Made by a program: the position numbers and the translations under genes. This document shows, one piece after another, positions 32,500 through 42,129 of a DNA stretch of 64,000 nucleotides. Each line of letters begins with the position of its first letter. Position 1 is the first letter of the stretch. Under the pieces are notes generated by a model, which did no database searches, was not told the DNA's origin, and was given only the letters and a program-made list of their open reading frames with translations. Source of the DNA: Bostrychus sinensis (lineage: Eukaryota > Chordata > Actinopteri > Gobiiformes > Eleotridae); the NCBI GenBank assembly GCA_020698575.1, contig CM036251.1, positions 10,766,288 to 10,830,287 of the forward strand. Reading direction: 5' to 3'.

Positions 32500-33020
32500 A
32501 CGACGAGCCACGATCCAAATAAGAGACTTTTCACCTTCAAATTTAATAAATAAACACACTGTGCAGTTTGAATCTGAGACTGTATAATATCTGGATATCA
32601 GTCTGCGGCACATTTACAGATGAACCAAGTGGCGATGCTACAGAGGGAACTATAACCTCCTACATTTAGTTAAAATTACAACTTTTCACAGCCTTTTCTA
32701 CAGACTCAGTTGTGTTTTTATGCACAAACACTAAATAAAAAATCTCCGTGTCCTGTTAAAACTCTCCAGTCATGTCAAAGCACTGACCATAACCTTTCAG
32801 TAACACACTGTTTAACAGACTCAGTGTTTTTATGCAAAAGACACAAAATAAAAATGCAACTAAGAAATAAAAATACATTTCCTAAGGATCCAAGTACAAC
32901 ATGGGCTTTTCTTCTGAACCTGAAAACTCTCACTTCAGGTGCGTGTGCCTGTGTCCCTCTGAAAACAGCTCTGCGACCCATTTTTAGGTCCTGATCCAGC
33001 AGTAGGGAATCACTGCTTTA
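32500..33020. mobile_element. hAT-type MITE, older copy of the 23231-23674 family
   Basis: ACGAGCCACGATCCAAATAA and CTGCGACCCATTTTTAGGTC with CAGTAGGGAATCACTG at the right correspond to the ends of 23231-23674. A word near 32701 (CAGACTCAGT...GTTTTTATGCA) recurs near 32818, so part of the interior is duplicated. The frames at 32710-32994 and 32775-32981 are products of this element. Confidence 0.6.
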
Positions 33021-33369
33021 AAGGAAGCCAACATTTTTTGACCTGAGAACTCCTGCAGGCTGGAAACTGTCACGCTCACCTCGATATCACAACAACAGTA
33101 AACATGAGGGTCACTGAGGGCGCTGTTATTGCTGTGTTTTTGAAGTCACGCTCTTTTTGTTTGTTTTTGTTGTTGTTGTGTTATCAAGTCCAGGTTGCAT
33201 TGCAGAGAAGCACATCTGTGACTGTTTAAGGGCTATACCCGAAAGGTGGCCCTGGATATCATTTTAAAGGATCAAACTACCACTGGCTCCTGTCACACCA
33301 CTCACAAAATTAAACTAAACAGCCTAATATCTACTTCGATCGTCTGCATCCTCTTCTCTCACACAAACT
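33021..33369. other. Unique DNA
   Basis: Contains a short TTGTT run (33158-33180). No gene or repeat family recognised. Confidence 0.25.
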
Positions 33370-33600
33370 AACGTCATGTCCTCTGTCACTACATTTATAA
33401 ATCTCCTCTTTCTCTGGCAGCTCTCATCCTTTAACCCTAATATTCACTGTCCCTCCTCTGTACACGTCCAATAATCTGACTCTGGAAAATCTGACTTTAT
33501 CTCCAAAACATCTAACATGAGCTGACGTACTCATTCCCAATCCCATCCATCTCTGTCCCTACCAAAGAAAACCTCAATGTCTTAACCATCCAACATTTAA
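33370..33600 (-). mobile_element. LINE reverse transcriptase 3' region, decayed
   Basis: Same family as 20395-20593. CTCCAAAACATCTAACATGA and CTCTGTACACGTCCAATAAT are the shared words. No open frame remains. Confidence 0.55.
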
Positions 33601-33759
33601 CCAAAATGCAAAGCACAATCAGCTAAATGTACTTTACTGTGTATTAAGTTGTGCTAATTGCATATCATTACTGTATTAAGTACATAAACACCTCAAAAAT
33701 AGATTATTTTATATAATTATTATAATATTCTTAATACATCTATACCCACATTTAAAAAA

Positions 33760-34385
33760 AAAGTTGTTACTGTTAAGTGACAAAAGTGTCCCCATCACAA
33801 AACATCATAAAAATAGTATACATTCATATTTTTGTACTTAATAGTACAGCAATTAATAGCATAACAGTCAGTTCACACATGGATTAAAAGATCCATCCAT
33901 CCATCCAGACATCTCTCTCCCTGGACACTTCCTCCAGCTCCTCTGGAGGAACCATAAGGCGTTCCCAGGCCAGCCAAGAGATGTAGTCCCTCCAGCGTGT
34001 CGTAGGTCTTCCCCAGGGCCTCTTCCCGGTGGGACATGCCCGGAGCACCTCCCCAGGGAGGCGTCCCGGCATCAGGAACAGATGCCACCTCAGCTGGCTC
34101 CTCTCGATGTGGAGGAGCAGCGGCTCTACTCCGAGCTCCTCCCGGGTGATAGAGCTTCTTACCCTGTCTCTAAGAGAGCGCCCAGCCACCCTGCGGAGGA
34201 AACTCATTTCAGCCGCTTGTATCCGGGATCTTGTCCTTTCAGTCATGACCCAAAGCTCATGACCATAGGTGAGAGTAGGAACCTAGATTAAAAGATTTAT
34301 ATACAAAAAAGTAACAAAAAAATTTACATCTCCGTATGCTATGATGTTTTGTGATGGGGGACACTTTTGACACTTAACAGGAGCA
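33760..34385. mobile_element. Palindromic (foldback) element split by a LINE fragment
   Basis: The left arm at 33770-33812 has GTTAAGTGACAAAAGTGTCC and CCATCACAAAACATCATA. The right arm at 34337-34380 has the inverted copy (TATGATGTTTTGTGATGGGG, GACACTTTTGACACTTAAC). A related unit lacking the arms recurs at 34617-34712. Nothing is coded. The LINE at 33893-34285 sits between the arms. Confidence 0.65.
33893..34285 (-). mobile_element. 5'-truncated LINE with 11-bp target duplication
   Basis: The minus-strand frame reads MTERTRSRIQAAEMSFLRRV early, then LRDRVRSS, REELGVEPLL, a damaged LRW block, PGRLPGEVLRACPTGKRPWG and RWRDYISWLAWERL. This is the C-terminal region after the reverse transcriptase of a LINE family very common in fish. 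A 3' run of (GGAT)n, seen as ATCCATCC at 33893-33906, closes it. GATTAAAAGAT flanks both sides (33882-33892, 34286-34296). Several residues are missing in the LRW block, so the copy is dead. Confidence 0.9.
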
Positions 34386-34616
34386 ATGTAATTACAATTA
34401 GTTACAGCAAAAAAATCCCACATCCATTTAAATCAATGTTGTTGGTAATTTTTGACCAAGGCTGTAATAAACCCCCTTAAAAAATCCACTTTGCACTGAT
34501 AATATTGAAAATATTTCATTTTTTTCCCATTGTTTTTACTAAATAAATATATAGCTGTCATCACATACAGTGGCATAAAGAGGGCTAAAATTCTGAAAAT
34601 AATGAAATATTTTAAG

Positions 34617-34712
34617 TTGATTAAAAGATTTGTGCAAAAAAGTAGAAAAAATATAAATGTACTATTTCTATGATATTTATTTAACAGGAGCAATGTACGT
34701 AATTAGTTTTTA
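34617..34712 (+). repeat. Partial duplicate of 34286-34400
   Basis: GATTAAAAGATTTGTGCAAA, AAAGTAGAAAAAATATAAAT and TTAACAGGAGCAATGTA repeat words at 34286-34396 in the same order, with the palindrome arm missing. Confidence 0.6.
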
Positions 34713-35794
34713 TCGCAAGTGAAAAGATTAAGTAACATTATATTTGTGTTTAAAACATCAAAGTTAGTGATAAAATCCACAGCTGAGCCACATTTCATAG
34801 AAAAGGTAAAAACCACTACAAACTTAACATAGTCATAGATGTAGTTTAAATAAAATAAAAAATAAAATAAAAAAACAGCTGACTTATTCATATGCAAGAA
34901 ACATTTTGCACATTTTGCACCTGAGGATCACAGCCCAATTGAAGTTTACAGTTCGCAGCACGGTGTCTTATTTGGAGGAGCTATCCCACACCTGAGCAGA
35001 AACGTTTACCAAACTCTAATTGTATTCCCATTTGAGCTGTCGAAAGGAACAAGGAATAATTTGCCGAGCGGCTGAGTGTGAGACAGATGAAATTGAACAT
35101 TAAGTCTTTCAAAAGCGAACTCCAAGTTTAATCTCAGCATCCAACCAGAAAATACTAATCCTTGTGAAGTGTGCGAGCTTGTTCATTATGACAAAACGGA
35201 AGCAAAAGTCAAGTGGGAATAATCACTCGACACCATTAAGGACTTCTTTAGATAAGTTCATGTGTAAAACTTTTCTACTGTGGCTTTGCAGTCATTTGAA
35301 AACAGATACTAAACACCAACACAAGAAACATCTCGTCTGCACTAACCTGTGAGTTTAATTAGGTGCAAGAGCAGATTTGTTGAACAAAAAAACACAAAAT
35401 GGGACATTGATCAAGGGAAAGGCTGGAAGATAAAGGCACCACAAGAGCCGGCCAACCTGATTTGTCTTTAATTAAAAGTAAAAGGTTTATTCTTGCATAA
35501 GACAGCGGCTGCTCTCAAAAGGCCACTCCAATTACTGAGTGAGACAAAAGACAGGAGCCCTACCTGCTGTGTGAATACCGGAGAGTTCGACAGAGAGGCT
35601 TAGGGAAAATAATAAAAGCGTTCGATTTTGGTTTTATCTGAATGAGATATGCAGATGCACAAAAATGTACACAAGAGTTCTCTGCACGGCTTTCGAAGAA
35701 CACAAAAGAAATAATAAACAAGAATCGCTTCTCTTCTGGAGTCAGCACAACACATCATCTGCCTTCTATTGTGCAGTAACTTAAACATTAAATC
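34713..35794. other. Unique DNA, possible regulatory stretch
   Basis: 34950-35560 is base-balanced and free of repeat words. No exon is convincing. Reading frames at 35164-35352 and 35600-35842 have no domain, signal peptide or splice sites. Confidence 0.25.
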
Positions 35795-35870
35795 TCTTTT
35801 CTGACACAACCCTCGACGTTTATCCGGGCTTGTGGCTGGCAAAAAAAGGACACTGGATTGTTTTATTGCT
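35795..35870 (+). repeat. Repeat family A, fragment
   Basis: TTTCTGACACAACCCTCGAC then GTTTATCCGGGCTTGTGGCT. Confidence 0.55.
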
Positions 35871-35951
35871 CATAGCACTGTTTTGAAAAAGCAGTTCAAC
35901 TTCAAGCAACATAAAGGTTACAGAGGTCACAAAGGTCTGGGCTTAAGTATT

Positions 35952-37366
35952 ACCTAGACTAAACCAGGACTAAACCAGGATTAACCACAACTAAACCAGG
36001 ATTAAACCAGAAAAAATACTCTAAATCAGGACTTATTTAGGAAAAAGACAGGGCCAAATCAAGACTGGATCAGGTCTAAACAAAGACTAAACCAGAGCTG
36101 AACCAGGACTAAACCACAGCTAAACAAGGATTTAACCAGGGCTAAACAAGAATTAAACCAGGGCTAAACAAGGACTAAACCAGGGCTAAACAAAGACTAA
36201 ACCAGGTCTAAACAAAGACTAAACCAGGTCTAAACAAAGACTAAACCAGGTCTAAACAAAGACTAAACCAGAGCTGAACCAGGACTAAACCAGAGCTAAA
36301 CAAGGACCAAACAAGGATTAAACCAGGACTAAACCAGGGCTAAACCAGGTCTAAACCAGAGCTAAACAAGGACTAAACAAGGATTAAACCAGGACTAAAC
36401 CAGGGCTAAACCAGGTCTAAACCAGAGCTAAACAAGGACTAAACCAGGGCTAAACAAGGACCAAACAAGGATTAAACCAGGGCTAAACCAGGTCTAAACC
36501 AGAGCTAAACCAGGAATAAACCAGGGCTAAACAAAGACTAAACCAGAGCTGAACCAGGACTAAACCAGAGCTAAACAAGGACTAAACCAGGGCTAAACAA
36601 GAACTAAACCAGAGCTAAACAAGACTAAACTAGAGCTAAACAAGGACTAAACTAGGGCAAAACAATGACTAAACCAATGCTAAACAAGGCTAAACTAGAG
36701 CTAAACAAGACTAAACCAGAGCTAAACGAGGACTAAAACAGGGCTAAACAAAGACTAAACCAGGGCTAAACAAGACTAAACTAGAGCTAAACAAGGACTA
36801 AACCAGGGCAAAACAATGACTAAACCAGGGCTAAACAAGGCTAAACTAGAGCTAAGCAAGGACTAAACCAGAGCTAAACAAGACTAAACTACAGCTAAAC
36901 AAGGACTAAACCAGAGCTAAACAAGAACTAAACCAGGGCTAAACAAAACTAAACCAGGGATAAACAAGGACTAAACCAGAGCTAAACAAGACTAAACTAG
37001 AGCTAAACAAGGACTAAACCAGGGCTAAACAAGGACTAAACCAGGGCTAAGCAAGAACTAAACCAGGGCTAAATAAGGACTAAACCAGGGCTAAACAAGT
37101 ACTAAACCAGGGCTAAACAAGGACTAAACCAGAGCTAAACAAGGACTAAACCAGGGCTAAACAAGGACTAAACCAGAGCTAAACAAGGACTAAACCAGGG
37201 CTAAACAAGGACTAAACCAGAGCTAAACAAGGACTAAACCAGGGCTAAACAAGGACTAAACCAGAGCTAAACAAGGACTAAACCAGGGCTAAACAAGTAC
37301 TAAACCACGACTAAATGAGGTCTGAACAAAGAGTAAACCAGCATTAAACAAGGACTAAACTGACCG
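35952..37366 (+). repeat. Large 11-bp minisatellite with 22- and 44-bp higher order
   Basis: About 125 units of 11 bases. The dominant pair is CTAAACCAGGG followed by CTAAACAAGGA, giving a 22-bp unit. In 37110-37290 GGGCT and GAGCT variants alternate, making a 44-bp unit repeated four to five times nearly perfectly. Other blocks (36150-36260, 36255-36440) show separate 22-bp and roughly 100-bp duplications. The left edge is most diverged and the right side most uniform. The same unit occurs inside the hAT-like elements at 12701, 15416, 27111, 40137 and 52858. Confidence 0.97.
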
Positions 37367-37969
37367 TCAACATGATGGACTTCAGTATTTATAAAATCCT
37401 GTGTACAGCCTTGGTCTTTCTCGTGTTTGTGTGGTCAAACTGGGTGTCTTGTTCAAGGGCACTTTGGCAATCTGATTAAGAAGTGTATAAAATCTTTTTG
37501 GACCACCTACTCCACCTCCTGACTGGTGGATGTACTGATGTCATGGGTCTGTTTGGCCAATAAAACATTTTCAAATAAGAGCTTTAATATAATACTAAGT
37601 GCCTTCATATTTTCAGCTGTTCTTGAAAATAAATAAACACAGATTACATCAGGAAGGACTTCCGGCATGAAGCCTGAGCTAAATAAATAAACAAATCAAT
37701 GCACGGATGACTTGTTGGAAAGCCCAGAAGGAAAAAGCCAAAATGAAATAAGAGAAGTAATTTTCAATACATTCCCCTTTTTAACCCTGACAGGAAGTAA
37801 TGGTAGGTTTTCTTCCCGATTCCTAACAATAGAAGCTTTAAAGAGGAACTCAGTAACTTTTCTTCGTGTTTGCTTCATTTGCCTCCATGGAGCTCCCACT
37901 GACAGGAAGTGATGGTGATTTAGGCAATTTTTTTAAAGGGAATTGTGTAGTAATAAGTACATAATACTT
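37367..37969. other. Unique DNA
   Basis: Opposed frames near 37696-37912 overlap each other and have no domain. GACAGGAAGTAATGG (37789) recurs as GACAGGAAGTGATGG (37900), a small duplication. Confidence 0.3.
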
Positions 37970-38155
37970 TTGCTCTACCATGACAAAATTCAAGAAATAA
38001 AGCCATCGCTAACTTGTTTTGTAAACAGCGATGTGCCGCGAGACTCATAACTTCTGTGACACTGCTCAGCGGCGCTCATACTTGCAAGTCATTTTTTAAC
38101 CCACAGACACCAGGGGGAGATCATTCACCCCACAACAACTAATTACATCCATCAC
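37970..38155 (-). repeat. Interspersed repeat family B, second copy
   Basis: Reverse complement of 918-1115 by shared words ACACCAGGGGGAGAT, ATTCACCCCACAACAAC and AATAAAGCCATCGCTAAC. Confidence 0.55.
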
Positions 38156-38224
38156 TCAGACTCCGATATGGTTTATTGAAGGTAAAAAAGTTAGTTCAGC
38201 TTAAACTTTTGTTAACATGCAGCA

Positions 38225-38959
38225 GTGGTGGAAAGTATAACTAGTTACTTTCACTTTTTCTCTAGAACAGGGGTCTCGAACCTGTAGCTCGGGAGCTACC
38301 AGGAGCTCTCAGCCACTTTCAAAGTAGCTCCCCAGAGGCTTGATGATGTCAAACAGTTGCTTGATGAGGCAGTAGTGACAGCTGGTTACTGCGCACAGAA
38401 AAAGAAATGCATTTGCAGTGAACTAAGTATTTCTTGTTTTAATTTAAAACATGATTTGTGTACACCAACATTTTGTAAATGTTTAGGTAAAACAAAATAC
38501 TCTTTTCTTTGGGTTGAAGGTGTCAGCTCTGCAACTAACTGGCCACTGTCCAGGGTACACCTCACCTTAGGCCCCTAGTCACTGGGATAGGCTCCAGTAA
38601 CAAAATCAATGTTAGAAAGCATGAGTAACTCTCTGCCATTTTTGATTTGTAAAAGTAGCGCTCAGGGGGAAAAAGCATGGCGACCCCTGCTTTAGAACAT
38701 ATTTTCTTTTACTTACTGTTAATATTTTTGACAACATTTGTGACAAAGTTTTTAGCAATTATGCCTTGCAATCAGAAGATCACATTGTTAAGGGTTTTAG
38801 TACAGCAGCAGCAGCAGTAGTCGTAGTAGTAAAAGGAGTAGTAGCAGTAGATTTGTAGATTTTGCTGTGTCATTGAATAAAGAGGCAATACACTTTACTC
38901 TCAAATATTTTATTGAGTACTTCTACTTGAGTAAATGTTTCTAGTACTTCTTCCACATC
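38225..38959. mobile_element. ACT-rich element split by a hAT-type MITE
   Basis: Left end GGTGGAAAGTATAACTAGTT; right end TACTTCTTCCACATC, preceded by TATTGAGTACTTCTACTTGA. The core has GTAGTCGTAGTAGT-like triplets (38805-38850). The MITE at 38268-38689 interrupts it. Confidence 0.7.
38268..38689. mobile_element. hAT-type MITE, 422 bp
   Basis: Left CAGGGGTCTCGAACCTGTAG; right AAAAGCATGGCGACCCCTG. Target duplications CTCTAGAA (38260-38267) and CTTTAGAA (38690-38697) match at seven of eight. Inside, 38560-38605 carries GTCACTGGGATAGGCTCCAG, a word from a SINE-type repeat, so the MITE itself holds a piece of another repeat. Confidence 0.9.
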
Positions 38960-39237
38960 TGCATGCAACCTCAGTACGTAAAGGGAAAAAGCCACACAAG
39001 AGCCTACATTATCTTGATATGTATCTCGTGGACATTTATGACAAACTGCATTGTATTCCCCAGTTTGTGGTCTCCAGACACATACAATGGTTGTATTTTT
39101 CCAGAGAGTTGTTCTGCCTGCTCCCGTGTGTGACATTAGGCAGGCGCTGTGGATGTTTTACTGAAATGTGTTTAAGTGCAGACGCTGTAGGAAAGACAGG
39201 CATGTTTTTTTTTTTTTTCCTTGACGACGTCTGAACC

Positions 39238-39426
39238 ATGTGCAGAGCAGTGGAGAGGGGAGCTTGCTTGCTCTTGCAGGAGGGCGTCTCTGTCTTGGCC
39301 CCTCCCTGGCCCTGCCCCTTCCCATCCACAAGTATCCTGTGGCAGGTCCCAAAACTGGAAACTCATTCAGTCTCTTCTGAATGGGGTGTCTTTAACGCCA
39401 AGTGTGGAGGACTTAAACTTTTTTAG
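39238..39426 (+). other. Possible upstream open reading frame in the leader of the first exon
   Basis: A 62-codon frame starts at 39238 and stops with TAG at 39424-39426, one base before the proposed main ATG at 39428. If the mRNA begins upstream of 39238, this uORF would end almost on the main start, a layout that can permit termination-reinitiation. The peptide has no recognised domain, so any role would be regulatory. Whether it is transcribed depends on an unknown start site. Confidence 0.25.
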
Positions 39427-39427
39427 C
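39240..39427 (+). promoter_or_regulatory. GC-rich leader or promoter of the signal-peptide exon
   Basis: A block of pyrimidine- and GC-rich sequence (CCCCTCCCTGGCCCTGCCCC, 39299-39318) resembles stacked SP/KLF-type CACCC sites. No convincing TATA box was found 30 bases ahead of any likely start. The region is better balanced than the AT-rich DNA around it. Either promoter or 5' UTR would explain it. Confidence 0.4.
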
Positions 39428-39509
39428 ATGAAAAAGATGAGAGCCATGTCGTTGGTGCTGGCCGGTGCCCTGCTGACTCTGCTGTGCTTCTCCAGTCCTG
39501 GGCATGGAG
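39428..39509 (+). CDS. First coding exon encoding a signal peptide; secreted or membrane protein, identity unknown
   Basis: The exon starts at an ATG with A at -3 and encodes MKKMRAMSLVLAGALLTL, then LCFSSPGHG. This is a textbook signal peptide: Lys/Arg-rich start, a hydrophobic core from about residue 8 to 20, then small and polar residues before a likely cleavage near SPGHG. The exon ends GAG|GTAAGT, a strong donor, after 27 codons plus one base, so the intron is phase 1. A phase-1 intron right after the signal peptide is typical of genes for modular secreted or cell-surface proteins (chemokines, Ig, EGF and Kunitz proteins). In-frame ATGs at codons 4 and 7 and an in-frame ATG at 39221 are alternatives. 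No downstream exon is recognisable in the remaining 24 kb, so the intron is very long or later exons are small. I do not recognise the gene. Confidence 0.6.
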
Positions 39510-39515
39510 GTAAGT
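39510..39515 (+). other. Splice donor GTAAGT
   Basis: Exact match to the vertebrate 5' splice-site consensus (G|GTAAGT) at the end of the signal-peptide exon. Confidence 0.6.
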
Positions 39516-40136
39516 CCCAAAGTGCATGCTTGTCTAAATGGGGACTGGGATAATTGTCCATTTCATAGACTTTATTGATATGGATCTGTGTTTAAAGCTC
39601 TGGTGAATTATGTTGCTAAGTTAACTTCTCTAAACAAGCAGAAAACTTTGTGTGAACTCTCCAAATAACTTTTTGCCACTTTTTAAAAATGCTTTTCTGT
39701 TTTTATCCAAGTTCTACATTCCTCATATATTTTTTTTTCATTGCTGAAATGTTCTTTTTGCATGGTTGAAACTCAAAACACCAGGGGAACCATGTGCCAG
39801 GGGTCTGACGACTACTAGTATAAGCCAACACATCTGCCTGTCTCATCCATCTACTGCATTTTTTTTTTCAGTCTATGTGAGTGTGTGAGTGGCTTTACCT
39901 TGAGAATGTTTGCATTTAGAGTTGCCAACAGGCAGGAGGCAGTGAAGTCGTGTCGGGGAGGTGCTGGGTCCCTCTGCCGGCAGCGATGAATGGGTCTTTG
40001 AGAGGGGAAGTTGCACAGTGGCGGGGCAGGGCTGCTCCTAGTCCAGCCACATGAAAGTGAGAGGGCTGAGGCAGAGGCTGTGTGGTGTGTGCTGGGAGGG
40101 GGTGGATGCTGGAGACTGTACAATGGCTCCTTAGTG
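39516..40136 (+). other. Intron sequence after the first exon, unassigned
   Basis: 39905-40130 is GC-richer, purine-rich on the plus strand (GGCAGGAGGCAGTGAAG, GGGAGGGGGTGGATGC), with opposed minus frames that have no domain. Intronic regulatory DNA is possible, but nothing specific is seen. Confidence 0.25.
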
Positions 40137-40950
40137 CAGCGATTCTCAAACTTTTACAACACCTCAGAAAATATTTGGCTGTCAAAGTAACATCTTTATT
40201 GGGTTAAAATGAGGCTCAATCCTGACTGAGTAAACCAGGTCTAAATCATGTCAAAACTGGACTAGCCCCAAAGAAACTAGGATTAAACTACGCCTAAACC
40301 AGGACTAAACTGGGACTAAACCAAAACTAAACAAGGGCTACAATCAGTACATAATGAGGCCTGAAACAGAAACAGTATTAAACCAATACTGAACTGGGAC
40401 TAAACTAGGACTAAACCAGGTCTAAACTGGGACCAAACCAGCACAAATTCAGAACTAAACCAACTCTAACCTATGTTTAATCCAGGATCAAACACCAGGA
40501 CTAAACCAGGTCTAAAACAAGACTAAACCTGGTCTAAACCAGAACTAAACCAGGACTAAACCAGGTCTAAATCAAGACTAAACCAAGACTAAAGCAGGAC
40601 TAATCCAGGACTAAACCAGGATTAAACACCAGTACTAAACCAGATCTAAATCAGGACTTAATCGAGACTAAACCAAGACTAAGCCAGGTCTAAACAAGAC
40701 TAAACAATGACCAAACAAGATCTAAAACAACACTAAACCAGATTTCAACCAGAACTAAAGCAGGCCTAAACCAGGACTACACTAGAATTAAACCAGGACT
40801 AAACCAGGACAAATCCATTACTTAACTGGGTTAAAACCATGATTAAAACTGGCTCTACATAAACTAAATTAAATGCAGACTTAAACTGTATAAAAGACTT
40901 CTAGCCCATGCACCACCGTGGTTACCTGTACCACAGCTTGAGCACCACTG
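40137..40950 (+). mobile_element. Minisatellite-carrying hAT-like element, reference copy
   Basis: Left CAGCGATTCTCAAACTTTTA with ACACCTCAGAAAATA; then TTTGGCTGTCAAAG and AATGAGGCTC. The interior is about 55 units of the CTAAACCAGGA type (40225-40860). Right end ACCACAGCTTGAGCACCACTG is the inverted partner (CAGTGGTGCTCAAGCTGTGG). The 8-bp duplication is not clear (CCTTAGT / CCTAGT). This is the best-preserved member and defines the family's two ends. Confidence 0.7.
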
Positions 40951-41845
40951 CCTAGTCAGCTACAGATGTATCTTTCTCAGTGAGATATGTGGCAGCAGTT
41001 TGCCTTGAGTGGAGTTTGCGTGGGCCGTCCAGTGTTTGGGTGAGGAGAATCTGGAATGAAAAGGGAAACAGTGTCCTCAAACAGCGTAACAAACTCACCT
41101 CGGTGTAAAATTTGTACATATGGCGCAGTTGGCAGGATTCAGCGCACCGATTTACAACAGCTGTTGAGCCCATTGTCTTTCCCCGGCTGTCATATCTTCA
41201 AAACTGCTCCCTGCAAAATCCACTCCAATTAACTCTGGGCAAAAACCTCTTTGTGAGTGGCTCGTTGGCAGAGGCAGGGAAATAGTGGTTCTTGATCTAA
41301 AAGAGAGGAGTGTTGCTTTGTCTCAGTGGCACAAAATCAAAAGTCGCCAAAGGAGCCGGAGCTGTAATCAGTTCTACACAAACTAGAAAGGAGACATCTG
41401 CCCTTCTGCCTGCTAGTCTATAGATAAACTCCAAATGAATAGGACCGCACACGCCACCTCCACTGATGAATCAACATTCAGTACATTCAGCTAACACAGA
41501 GGAGATAGTGCTGAGTTTTAACACATGCCAGGAAACAACCTCCACATAAAACCTACATGTGTACATTTAGTCAGAAGTTAGGGCCATATGGAGCCGGGAT
41601 CTAAATCAGGATGCTTGGGAAAGTACAAGATAAAAGTTGAAACATGAAGGCTTTTTATCTAAATCGTGATAATAGGTGTATAATAGTTGGATCAAGTTAT
41701 GTTGAGCCGATGTTTGGTGCCAAAGCGACTATATGAAGGTTAGAAGAAGTAAAAAGGGTTAAAGAAAACTGGTTGCTTTTGGTGTTCAAACCAAGAAAGA
41801 CATTGGAGGGTGCTCTTAAGAACATGGGACAGGTACTGCAAAAAA
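40951..41845. other. Unique DNA
   Basis: Base-balanced, no repeat words. A minus frame at 40952-41173 shows no domain. No exon with splice sites was recognised. Confidence 0.25.
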
Positions 41846-41848
41846 AAA

Positions 41849-42037
41849 GGAGACCCAGGCGCTCCAAAAAAGATATAACAGCACGAGTAAGTTTTGTTTT
41901 TTTCTTTATGTGAGCCCTGACAAAGACCTTGAGTGGGTCGAAACATGTTGGCTTTTTCAATGATTTGTCCATTAAAATAAAATAATAAAGTATACTTCCT
42001 TGTGCTGTTATTTCTTTTTTGGAGTGCCTGGGTCTCC
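41849..42037 (+). mobile_element. Short inverted-repeat element with a hammerhead-like core
   Basis: The arms GGAGACCCAGGCGCTCC (41849-41865) and GGAGTGCCTGGGTCTCC (42021-42037) are inverted, and continue inward with AAAAAAGATATAACAGCAC and GTGCTGTTATTTC. Between them is CCTGACAAAGACC...GGTCGAAACATGTTGGC (described separately). The final part, TTAAAATAAAATAATAAAG, is AT-rich. This resembles the terminal regions of Penelope-like elements or an associated short element. No ORF is present. Confidence 0.6.
41912..41956 (+). ncRNA. Hammerhead-like ribozyme motif (degenerate)
   Basis: AGCC (41913-41916) could pair with GGCT (41950-41953) as stem I. CTGACAA follows; the hammerhead core is CUGANGA, so the conserved G is A here. 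GACC pairs with GGTC as stem II, but with one extra A before it. GAAAC is intact. GTT before GGCT would be the cleavage triplet. The two deviations predict little or no activity. Hammerheads are known from Penelope-like elements. The match is by eye. Confidence 0.3.
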
Positions 42038-42129
42038 AGTTTTGTAAAAACTGTACAGTAAAAAGGGTTATTCATATTTGTAATATTGCTTTAAATATCC
42101 TATCTGTGGCTCTAAATATCATAAGTGAA

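Noticed and set aside
33884..34246. Minus-strand frame of 120 codons as a host gene
   Set aside because: It is the C-terminal piece of a LINE with target duplications and a damaged central block.
35952..37366. CRISPR-like array
   Set aside because: Units are contiguous 11-mers without spacers and the DNA is vertebrate; it is a minisatellite.
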